Source: Paramarasmius palmivorus
Lineage: Eukaryota > Basidiomycota > Agaricomycetes > Agaricales > Marasmiaceae
Direction of reading: 5' to 3'
Assembly: GCA_037176845.1 (NCBI GenBank)
Contig: JAYKXP010000119.1
Coordinates: 83,214 to 147,213, forward strand
DNA length: 64,000 nucleotides
Position numbers and translations under genes: made by a program. The stretch's first letter is position 1. Each line of letters opens with the position of its first letter. A model generated the notes under the pieces. The model saw nothing but the letters and a program-made list of their open reading frames with translations. It was not told where the DNA came from and searched no databases. Positions 24,305 through 34,530 of this stretch are shown in pieces.

Positions 24305-27300
24305 TAAGGAACAGTGCGGGTGTTCCCGCGGGTGTTCGAGGACCGACCCACACCCGTACCCACAGTGGGAGCACACCCAACCCATATGTTGTGGGTGTGG
24401 GTGTAACCCGCTCTTACCCGCGGGTATTCACGTATTACGCCACTATAAGATGTACACAAAGTAGTTATCATCATTATAATACAGTAACACTTGTGTAGTT
24501 AACTAGAATCGTCCTCATCATCAGAGAATTCAATTACATCAAAGTCATCAGGAAGGATAACATCAACCAGGTCCTTTTCGCCTGGAAGGGGAGCTACTGC
24601 ACCATCACTCGTAATCTTCTCAAAGATGTCGTCATGTACCAGTCCAAGTAAGCTCCAATTCCCAACACACATGATAGCGCGAATTGACTGTGCACTCAAT
24701 TGGTTGCGCTCCCATGTGATATTATGACGAGCTCGGCTGAATTGGCGCTCGACCTCGACCGAAGTTGCTAATGAAATAATTCAGCATTGAGTGAAAGATG
24801 CAGAGGTTGGTAAACATACCTGGGACTGTAAGATAGTCAAGTGCCATTCGTGAAAGGCGAGGGAATGATTTTGCATGGTCTAACCACCATTGGATGACGT
24901 CGTCACAGTCTTTGGTGTCAGTCGAAAGATAACGATCAAACTCGTTACGCTCAGCAGGTGGTCGCGAGTGTTGTTGATGAGCAAAGAGGTTGGTCTTGTC
25001 CTATTGCCGTAGATATGGTAAGTTAAATATCTATCAGAGTGGTTAACAACTGACCGAATTAGCTTGCTTCTCTTTCCCTTTTGATGACTTGGACGAGGTG
25101 CCAGCGCTACGTGATGGCTTTTCAGGTCCCAGCAAATCAGTACGGATATGGTAGTTTTCGAGATACTTGTCGCGTGTGATCTGGTGAGCAGCATCAATCC
25201 AACTGGGAGGCCAACTTTGTTCGCGAAAGTATTCAAGCTTCTTCGAGGGGTGAAGGACTATGAGAGAACATTGTTAATGAAGTCTATACACGCTAGAGTT
25301 ACGCCAGGACATACCCATAGCAATACGGTACACGCTAGATGCATCTGTCAGGGTGTAGTACTTATTGAGAGTTCGTTTTGCCAGAATAAGACTTGTCTTG
25401 AGTGCGTCGGACACTTCAACACGTTGAGTTCCCTCGTCGGTTGGGGTCTCAATAATGCGTGTCGCAAGAAAACTGTCGATTTTGTCCATGATTGGAATGA
25501 CTTCGGCCACGGTTGGCTGTTGAGACGAGAAGAAGTTGGTGGCATCGTATAGAACCTGAACACCGGCTTCAGTCTCTCAGAACATGATGAAAGTGTGCCA
25601 AAACATACCTTGAGCGAATCACGAAGACTCTCCAACAACTCCCATTCCTTCGATGACAGCTCCCATTTACGAATGTCATTCTCAACATCAGCCGTAAACT
25701 CTTTTATTGCTGCCCGATAGTCGAGAGCGAAGCAGAGCATGAGGTATGTGGAGTTCCACCGTGTTCGTACATCTCGCGGGATGATACGGATGGGAAGACC
25801 ACGACTAGCAAGGACTGCTTGCCATGCAGGGAGAAGGAGAGTGGTGGAGTAAATTGTCTTGAAGGCAAGGGCCCGAATCTGGGTGACGTTGCTCAATTCA
25901 ATTGAACTCAATTGAGCGACGTGTACACACCTTTGCCAGCGCACCTCGGATTGGCAGAGCCTCTGCCTCTAAATCCGCGGCCTCGTGGGGGTCAATGCCC
26001 TCACGAGCATCTAATAGTCCGTCCTCGTCGGTTTCAATGTTGTTCTCGCTGCCTGTTGATGCTCCAGGTTTGGCAGGCTTTGACTTGCCCTTCATCTGGG
26101 GCAGCGCATCTTCAGCATTCTCGAATTCTGCCAATTCCTCTCGCAATGCCGCTATCTCCTCCTCATCTAGCTCAAGGTCCATGTCTTCTCCATCAGCCAA
26201 GCGTTGGAGCTCATCCCGAGCATCATCAAAGTCACCAGTACCGCCCTTCTTAGGAGGATCAAACAAACGAAGGAAGGATTTCGCGATGAGGTTTAGGGAA
26301 TGGGCAAAGCAACGGACACGGTGTCTTTCGCCTGGAAACTCGGGAATGAGACGACCCAGCTCTCGGATCATGGTGTCGTTGTTCGTTGCATTATCACCGG
26401 TAATGCAAAGAATCTGAAGAATTGGTGAGTACTCCGCTTTCTCAGGTGTTACCTCCTACCTTGTCTGATATACCGAATTCACCGAGTACCTGTGCAAACT
26501 CACGGGCAAGTGTCTCGCCTGAATGTGACTGGAGATGTGGTCAGAAGTGGGTGTAAAAACGGTACGTGGATAGTTTTCTTACCTCAGGAACCTCAAAGAA
26601 GTCTAACAAGATGGGATATGTCTCTGCTTCATGAACTAGGTGTGCAGTTATTGCAACGAAAGCCATATGATTCGGCGATGTCCATGCATCTGTTGCAAAA
26701 CTGATGTCTCCGTCGTAGCTCTGATGCCAGTCAAGGTGAGCAAAACACTTTAATTTTGGTCTCGTGAAACAACTTCTTACCCTCAGAAGCTTTGATATAC
26801 GGTTTCTAGTCACAGCAAAGGCCTTTTTTACGTCGCGTGAAACGGTCGTAGGATGCGGAATCCAATAGTGAGGTCGACCCGTCTTCATCAACGACTGGAA
26901 CCCTCGATCTGCAACCATCTCAAAGGGGCGACAACTTTCGGTAACCCATCTGACGATCTCAGCTCTGAGAATGATGTCAGTTAGGTTCAGTTTATTGAGA
27001 GGACAAGACTACTTACCTTGTCTCTGCAGGCCGGTGTTGAACAGCAGAATACGAACGTATGCCAGCCTTTCGCATACCATCAAAGATACCACGTAAATCC
27101 TTGTTACCCCCTTTCGCCTTCCCCGACAACATCTCCCGGACCTCGTCAGGCTTCTTTCCAGAATCCATCGCGTTCTGGACCTCTTGATCACCCAGGCATG
27201 CTTTGGCATGGCGCTTCAGACCGCTGGGTGAGTTTTTGTCACTAGTATCTTGATACCGGCGGACTTTGACCTTGCAAAAAAGACAGGCAAACGTGTGAAC

Positions 27301-28542
27301 CTTGCGTTTGTTGATGTACTCGACGTATGGCTTCTTATAGAAGCTGTATATTGGCGAGTACCATCCCTTCATCTTGCGCTCTTTGTGTAACTGTGAGTGC
27401 AAGATTTGATTGCCTTGTAAATTATATTCACTTACCTAACTCTTGTTGATCAGTTTCTTCATCATCTTCGACTTCGATAACCTCTGGGGGCGGACTCTTC
27501 TGTCGTGGCTTCTTTTTGGGGGGTAGACGTTCTTCAATCTCATCATTGCTATCATCAACGACGGTGTGCTTTGATGATGATCGACTCTTGGGTGGCACCA
27601 GTATAATATCATCCATATCATCCTCTTCCTCGACGTTACTCCTATCCTCAACACTGTGCTTATCCTTGACGTTCGCCTTAGGCCCTGTCGATGATCCCGA
27701 TGACTTGGCCGTGGTTTTTTTCTTCTTTGGCGGTGGTGGTCCATCATTGTCACTCTCGCTTTCGGTGTTCAAGTCATCGTCGTCATTCTTGGACTGTTTT
27801 TTTTGTTTCGGGCGTTCTGAGCGAGAGTGTAAGTTAAAAAATGTATAATAAGGGGTATGAAAAGAAAAACCGACGAGTGGATGTGACGTTGACTCCTTTC
27901 TTGAGCAACGTGCCCCTCATTCCCTTCTGATACACAGAAGGAGCATGACCGCGGCTGGCAGCACCCATTGCAGAGACTTTGCGGTGTCGCTTGTCCTTTT
28001 GTGTTGATTGACCTTCAGCCGCACTGTCAGGCTTCCGTCGAGTGCTTTCTGGCTTGTTCGGAGGTTCAGTGGAAGATGGAGTGTGTGATGTAGATGGCAT
28101 AGTTTTGGATGATGTTGGGAGAAGAGGAGAAAGGTGTTTGCAGGGAAATTTGTAGGGGCTGAAACAAAGGCCGTCTTTGCACGCGCTCGATCTATCTTGA
28201 ACAGTTTTACCACTGGTTTCAAATTGTGTTTTCAGTGCGCTATTGACATTCCTGGTGCATGTCAAGGTCTATAATCCTCAGGTGATAACTGACCTGAAGC
28301 CATATATGATACTTGTAGTTGTAATTATTATCAGAATAAATATTGTACAATGTAGACACCAAGAATTTAAGGTCACGATCAAACGCGCGGCTCAAAATGC
28401 CGCCTCCTTTCCCGATTTGGTCAGATATTTGGCGCGGGCTTGGCGGGTTCCACCAAAATGGGACGACCAAACCCGCACCCGCACCCGCCTGTGGGAAAAC
28501 CCGCCACCCGGGCGAAACCCGCATTACCCGCGCTGTTCCTTA
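24305..28542 (-). mobile_element. hAT DNA transposon, copy 1 (4.2 kb)
   Basis: Seventeen-base terminal inverted repeats TAAGGAACAG(T/C)GCGGGT lie at 24305-24321 and 28526-28542 with one mismatch. Both subterminal regions are rich in ACCCGC/GCGGGT repeats. The interior encodes a hAT transposase on the minus strand. The 8-base flanks (CAGCGGAC on the left, ATATCATC on the right) do not match, so no target duplication is visible. A second inverted copy begins at 56996 with the same terminal sequence. Confidence 0.85.
24499..28100 (-). CDS. hAT transposase (BED finger, RNase H-like core, dimerisation domain)
   Basis: About 12 exons: 28100-27875, 27816-27436, 27390-27017, 26964-26781, 26720-26583, 26528-26460, 26413-25931, 25878-25609, 25555-25315, 25257-25055, 25000-24820 and 24767-24499, roughly 1005 residues. 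The N-terminus is low complexity and lysine/acid-rich. Exon 3 has a BED-type zinc finger (FACLFCKVKV...LKRHAKAC). The RNase H-like core carries ISFATDAWTSPNH and ITGDNATNND, with the expected aspartates, and RCFAHSLNLIAK. The C-terminal dimerisation region contains DDVIQWWLDHAKSFPRLSRM and SVEVERQFSRARH. All junctions keep frame except exon 2 to exon 3, where the model is out by one base. That may be an unrecognised splice site, a real frameshift, or a base error. The start is the ATG at 28100; the stop is at 24499-24501. Confidence 0.82.
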
Positions 28543-28984
28543 ATATCATCTTATGAGCTCCAAAAAATTGTAGCATACTCTAGCAATCACTAGCTTTGGG
28601 ATAAGCTAAAAATCAAGGGAAAAGGTCAGGAATTGACAGAGGTATAAATCATTTTGTTTTGAGCGTGACAGGTGCTTGCGCTTAACCATTTCCCACCATC
28701 TTTCACAGGCGGCGAGATAGTGTGAGTCACAGCTGTCACACGGCGTGTAAAGGAACCATTTTGCGTGACATTTCTACCCTCTTCAAATTTTGACGTCTCA
28801 TATATCATCTACTCATTCTAGGTCCACAGAAAAAAATGAGAAGGCTCTCAAGATGATTCATAGTAAGCCTACGCAACAATTTTGGGATAATATCTAAGTT
28901 TGAGCTCATGATGAAAGAATTACAACTAGGTGTGTAAAGGAGCCGTAATACACTGTACCCATGTTCACTGGCGTTTCTCCGCAG
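28543..28984. other. Spacer upstream of the truncated membrane gene
   Basis: No gene or repeat is recognised. The segment ends in an intron-acceptor-like TTTCTCCGCAG directly before the coding match of the next gene, as if its upstream exons had been lost. Confidence 0.5.
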
Positions 28985-29920
28985 AGCATGTTCCAACGAT
29001 GTCCTCTTCTAGAGTACCTTCTCATGACTGGGTATATAACCCTCAGAGAAGAAGAAACAAAGGACAATTTTAGTCATAGCGACTCCATTACCAAAGGAAT
29101 AGCCGTCGTCCAAACGACCTGGTTCATACTCCAGGTCATCACTTGTGCAGCAGAAGGTCTCGCGATCACAGAACTCGAAATCATCACTGTCGCATTCGCT
29201 CTTCTCAATTTCGGCACGTACTTTTTGTGGTGGGACAAGCCTGTACGCATAAGGCATCCGGTGCGGGTTTATTGGAGGCAGAAAGAAGGATCCGCGATCA
29301 AAGGCGCATCGCATGGTAGTAATTGGTGGACCATGAAGGATCTTTTCAGTACCATTTGGGATGGAGCCGCCGCAGTCGTTAAATACGTCTATGTTGGCGG
29401 CTCGCCTTTCTGTGGCACGTCTAACAATATCTTTACCCAGATCATACTCCTTCCACTGCAGATCATATGGCACGCCATAGTCGTTCTCAACCGAATTCTT
29501 CTAGACACAGGCATAGATCGCAACCTAGCGATCTCAATCTCTTCTCAACTGGAACACATTCCTCCTCTCCTCCATATCACCGTCTACGTAATTGGGACTG
29601 TCTTTGGTGCAATTCACTGTATCCCATGGTCATTTCAATTTCCGACTGCCACTGAACAGTTACTGTGGCGTATACCAGCTGTTGCACTTGCGACTGCGCC
29701 GATGGGAATGGGGTTCTTGCATTGGTATTGGGAAGAGTGTTTTGGTCAAGTTTCGGACTGGTTGGATGGTGTAGTGGTTGTCTTCATGCTTGCTTTCTTC
29801 CTGGCAAGTGCTATCTTCCGAACGACCCTTATAGTTATCGCATTCACCACATTGCGAGACCTTCCTTTGAGCGCTTACCAAACAGTTGAATGGACCACCT
29901 TTATCCCGCATATCGGTTGA
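28985..29920 (+). pseudogene. 5'-truncated copy of the membrane-protein gene
   Basis: The open frame from the ATG at 28988 to 29920 matches the last exon of the gene at 21634-23330 almost end to end: LEYLLMTGYITL, GLAITELEIITVAFALLNFG, FGAIHCIPWSFQFP and WTTFIPHIG are all present. The first three exons, with the N-terminal membrane segments, are absent. The match begins just after an acceptor-like AG at 28984. The remaining frame has no stop, so it could still be translated as a shortened protein, but it lacks about 190 residues compared with the intact copy. Confidence 0.75.
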
Positions 29921-30448
29921 TTTTTGGAATAGCCTGGACTGCTTGTAATCAATGATATATTGTCTTAGCCCATCATCGTCACTACATTTGCACCAATACA
30001 TGTACGTTCTCCATTTCGAGTCCTCTGTCAAAGTGACGATAGTAGCGACGGTGCCCAGTACATTCAAGGATGGGCAATCTTACTAGGTACTCGAGCCTCT
30101 TGACGCGTTTTGCAACATCTTGATACAAAAAACAGCACTATTGTGATGACATAGTGAAATTGAAAGCACAAAGTACCCAACAAAAAAGATCAGACTTTTA
30201 GCTTGAAGTTTTAGACTGAATATACGGGACGAATGAAAGAACCCGTCAAAGACACACGACTGACAATGTTTTACCTGGAAGCAAGAATAGACAGCAAAGA
30301 GGTGCATAGGGGAAATAGATGAGTGAACAAGGTCCAAAACAAATAGACTGAACTTGTTATGTGCGGATATGATAACAGAAATCCGACCTACGAAGAACGA
30401 ATCAGCTAAACAATGAGTCGTTCACGAGAGAAAGTAGACAAACCTGAA
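29921..30448. other. Spacer between two convergent membrane-gene copies
   Basis: 30366-30455 resembles 21545-21640 and contains the 3'-UTR intron of the third copy. The rest shows no gene. Confidence 0.45.
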
Positions 30449-31731
30449 TTATCCAATGTGCGGAATGAAAGTTGTCCACTGGACAATTTGATAGGTGCTT
30501 GGGAAGAGGTCTCGGAGTGAAGTGAATGCGATAACGATGAGGGTAACGCGGAAGGTGGCGTATGCGAGGGAAAGAACAAGAACGATGACACTAATAATCG
30601 GTTCCGGAACATGCAGAGCCGTTTTGCCTTCCCAATGCAAGCCTCCCATTGCAATAGCCACAACTGCGACCGCAACAGCAGAGATACGCCAAAGAAGCTC
30701 TTCGGTACGAGTCGGAAATTGGAAGAACCATGGGATGCAGTGAATCGTGCCGAAGAATGCGGCGATTCCGTAGACGATGATGTAAAATCGGGGACGGTCT
30801 TTCAATTCGTCTAATCTGGAGGGGATTGGGACTGCTAGATTGCCGTCGTCGTCGTCACGAAGAAGAATGTAGCATACGACGAAGAGGTGCCATAAGATCC
30901 CTAACGGAAGGAGTAGAAGTCAGAAAAGTATGTTGTCAGGGCCTTCAACATTCCCGAAATTGAAGGCGTAGATATAGTGCACAGTCGCACGAGCTGCATC
31001 CCAGCACTTCCTCCACATCCCCTTCCCCTCATCAGTATCCCCTCCAAGTCCTCCAAATTTCTCTGTCTGCCTCCAATGCACCCTTATAAGATATCTCACC
31101 CGAAGGGGTTTGTTCCACCACAGAAAGTAAGTGCCAAAGTTTAGGATCGCGAACCCAACGGTGATGATCTCAAGTTCTGTGATAGCTAGACCCTCTATCG
31201 CACGAGCAACGACCTGCAAGACGAACCAGGTGGTTTGGATGATGGCAATTGATTTGGTGATGGCATCACTATGGCTGAGGTTACCCTTGATCTCGTCTTT
31301 GGTGAGGGTTATGTATCCTTCAGCGACAAGAAACTCCAGAAGGCACAATGCATCAGATGGCATATTGATCACGGTCTTCGTTTTCTAATGGCAGCCTGAG
31401 CATGAGTAACGTGGAAATGGGTAAAACCAACTAAAGATTACAGTTGAAGTTTCGACCTTTGTTTCCTGCGGGGAATCGCTCTGAATTAAACATAGAGTTT
31501 ATTGCAATGAAAGGGGAAAGACTTGCCTGTGACTGAGGGTTCTGATAATCGGCTGACCGTTTCATGTGTTCGTGATGAGTTTTAATTTTGATTGCGCAAT
31601 CCTCAGCCCAAGCCGTATGATCCAACGCCGCCAAATAGTGTTCTCTGGAGTCCCTTAAATATCCGCAAAACTTCTCCCCGTCGTATAAGGCGAATCCGCC
31701 CATTATCACCAGGAATCCATGTGAGATACCC

Positions 31732-33762
31732 CATCAGCAAAAACCGTAAGAGGTCATTGCTGGAAATCAAGGTTTATATCACCCACTACCCATTACTTAC
31801 AGGTAGTCAAAGGGTGTAATAGTTATATAAGCGTGAAATAAAAGTGTATATCATCTTTCATTACCGTAGTATGACAATATTACCCTAGTATTACCTTGTA
31901 TTACCGTACTAGGGGTTATTACCCTGTTATCACCACAATTATACCACTGATATAGCGCGAGTGATAACAGGGTAATAAAAGGGTTATACCCCGCCACTAC
32001 GGTAATATAGGGTAATAATTATCTGTCAGTGTTCTAGGGCAGTATAACAGCTGAAACCCGTTGTAAAATCACACTATGGAAGCCGTGAATTGTACTAGGT
32101 ATATTACAAGTAACGCAAAACATAACACATACCTGCAGGCAAACCCTAGCCCAAGAGCAAATGCCAAATTGAGATCTGACTGAGAGAGCAGCTGCCCTAG
32201 TTGACGTTCATCCGGTCCGGTTTATTTTTGAGGTGTAGACCATTGAAAGTGACCGCAAAGCGCAAAGTGGTCGAAATTTTGGGGTAAAAGGAACCGTGGG
32301 AAAATCCGGCGGTGAAGGACCGGACTGTGACATCATGCATCGTGGGTTGCCGCGTCATCACACAACCTTGAACCACGACCTCAACGCAAAGCCGCAACGA
32401 CGACGAAGGCCAACGACCAACCTATGCCTTCGACTAACTACCCAAACCCTACGCCCTACGCCCTGCCCTCAAGTGGTCCGTGCGCAGGACTTTTTTCACA
32501 TAAAGTGCACCTCCAAATTCCTTCTCCCCCAACTTCCCTTTCTTCCCTTCCACCACCATCACCCTACTAAATACTCCTTCCTCCTCCTCCTCCCGTTCCT
32601 CCTCCGCTCTCTCCTCTCCCATACTACGGTATGCTGACCGTGGATCATCCATAGCTACACGGTATGTCCCTCAATACATCAATAGTTGACATTTTGAAGA
32701 CCGCGTGAGTGGATTGGCTCATCGAAAGTAAGTGCCCTTTTCAACACCGGTACATATACCTCACTGACTCTTATGGCTTACAGTCCTTGTTATCTCGTCG
32801 TTTGGCCAGGGGAGACTCGCTCAGTTAAGACAGTATGGCAAGGTGGTTTGGTAGCGGAGTTTATAGGTATCCATTGAAGTACGTTGCTATCCCTTTGGCT
32901 ATGTCTCAGTTACTGACTTAGACTGATTTTCAGTACACTTTCTCAGGCAGCAACTCCCCACGACTCCCATAGACCAATTAAATCAACAATCTTCCCCTGT
33001 ACCTGCATCCCAGCGCTTCTCGACACGCATATATATACTCCACTTCACGCTTTGTGTCAAGGTTACAACGATCGACGGGTGACAGAACATGGTATGTCTT
33101 CCAATCCCGATGATCATCAATCCTGCGCTGATAGTTCCTGCTTAGGACATGTATAGCTTGGTCAGGGTGAGACGGCGGTACTCTAGCATGTCTATGTATA
33201 ATGTGTCCATGTACATTTAGTAGCGATGAATATAGATTTTCATATAACCATCATATTCTTGTCCATGTGATGTAACGGCTGAATTTTGTAGTATATCTCA
33301 GGCCTAGTTGGCTGCTATGTAACCTTCGCTACCCGTTATTACCCTGTTATTACTTTCCATACCTGCTGTTACCTTCATTACTCGCTATTACCCGTATTAC
33401 CCACTGTTACCCCCTTATAACCCTCACTACGCGCCATTACGCCTGCTCCCCGCCGCTTTCCTCATTACTTGCGGTTTCCCTCGTTCCTCGTTGTTTTATT
33501 TGATACCAGCTGTTTCATTCAGTACTCGTACTAATCCCTGGTACGTGCTATATCCTATATTTCTCGTTATACCACTAATTACTCAATACATTCACAGTAA
33601 CTTGCTACGAACATCAATACTAGCGCTGCCGGGTGTTGGGGTTCATAACACCCCAACTCCCTCTTATAACACGGATTGTATCCTCGCATTACTGTTCAGG
33701 TACGTTCTATCAAATTACATGGTTTATAACACCCGTATAATGTCTTACGGTTTTTGCTGATG
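31732..33762. mobile_element. 2.0 kb non-autonomous element with 20-bp TIRs
   Basis: The sequence CATCAGCAAAAACCGTAAGA begins at 31732 and occurs inverted and identical at 33743-33762. The flanks are C-runs (ACCC before, CCCA after), consistent with a 2-3 bp duplication. The gene copy 1 sequence aligns across the site when the element is removed. Subterminal zones (31860-32030 and 33320-33480) are dense in TTACCC/TTATTACC motifs. No transposase frame is present. A pyrimidine-rich leader (32500-32640) and intron-like segments (32660-32940) are the only internal signals. Superfamily unknown. Confidence 0.8.
31916..31978. repeat. 18-bp perfect inverted repeat, 27-base spacer
   Basis: TTATTACCCTGTTATCAC (31916-31933) is exactly complementary to GTGATAACAGGGTAATAA (31961-31978). 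A third, partial copy of the motif is at about 33337-33354. It belongs to the subterminal repeat array of the TIR element and resembles a homing-endonuclease target by chance or otherwise. Confidence 0.85.
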
Positions 33763-34179
33763 CCCATCCATAATCTAAGAAGACTGTATCAGCTATTGCA
33801 GTAGTTGTCTAAGCAGATACGCACTCTTGAACTTGTCTCGGATCACCTTTGCCTTTTCTCGCTGCCGCATGGCCCATAAGATAATAAACTCCGGTGCGAG
33901 AAGAGCAAGAATCATCAACTCGACGCCTTGATAAACCATAACTGCTGGATGCCATGGTTTCCGTTCGCCATCCTGTACTCTCGGAATGTTGGGGTGTATA
34001 GCGACTCAGGTGCATATGAATATGACGGAGAGGCAGATCCAGAGGATTTCGGTGGTGGTACGATATCCATTGATGTCAATGCATTCGCCAGTTACAGGAT
34101 CAAAGAACGTAGAGTTGTTGGTTGAGGCAGTAGAGAGACCAGAGGCGATGGGCCTTGCGAGGGCGTACAAGAGGACCAT

Positions 34180-34530
34180 TGGTTGAGGAACAGAGGAACC
34201 GGCGCGTTGCGTCCTTTATCCATGGAGTACCCGCGTTGAATGTGCTCTATCCTTGCGTTGCCTGCGTCTTCGACAGCTGGAATAGAAGAACACTAGGTGA
34301 AGGACCTGTAAATGAGGAGAATGCATGTCACGGAAGCTAAAGTAGAGGTGAGGTGAGCGTGGAAATGAGGCCTGCGGTCGACTTTGAGACTTCAAGCTTC
34401 AAGCTTCAAATCGTGGTGCCAAACAGTGCTTGTTGATCGTCGTAGGAAGGAAAACGCTCGTGAGAAATACGTGATATGAGACGGTCAAATCCGGTATTAC
34501 CGAGGTCTGAAGGCCGAAAACGATGATCAT
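34180..34530 (-). other. 5' flank of the third membrane-gene copy
   Basis: 34270-34500 resembles 23440-23620, upstream of the intact copy. A CTTCAAG tandem repeat lies at 34384-34405. No separate gene is seen. Confidence 0.45.

Larger units (their letters stand above)
30449..34179 (-). pseudogene. Broken third copy of the membrane-protein gene
   Basis: Exon 1 starts at the ATG at 34179 (MVLLYALARPIASG) and runs to about 33824. Exon 2 resumes at 31731 (GISHGFLVIMGGFALY) and ends at 31527 at a GC donor (GCAAGT). The last exon covers 31372-30449. Three lesions are seen: a TGA at 34006-34008 replacing the tryptophan of FICTWVAIHP, a TGA at 30920-30922 where the intact copy has arginine, and a 2.0 kb element (31732-33762) inserted at the start of exon 2. 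The third-copy GC-AG intron and 3'-UTR intron correspond to those of the intact gene. The gene cannot make a full product. Confidence 0.82.

Noticed and set aside
25902..26417. 171-residue plus-strand open frame
   Set aside because: It is the serine-rich shadow of the hAT transposase core exon on the minus strand.
32296..32637. 113-residue open frame inside the TIR element
   Set aside because: It arises from a pyrimidine-rich leader, reads as low-complexity Pro/Leu/Ser, and the opposite strand is equally open.
33320..33480. TTACCC-rich tract that could be taken for an internal telomere repeat
   Set aside because: The motif is irregular, occurs in both orientations and lies at both ends of the 2.0 kb TIR element, so it fits subterminal repeats better.
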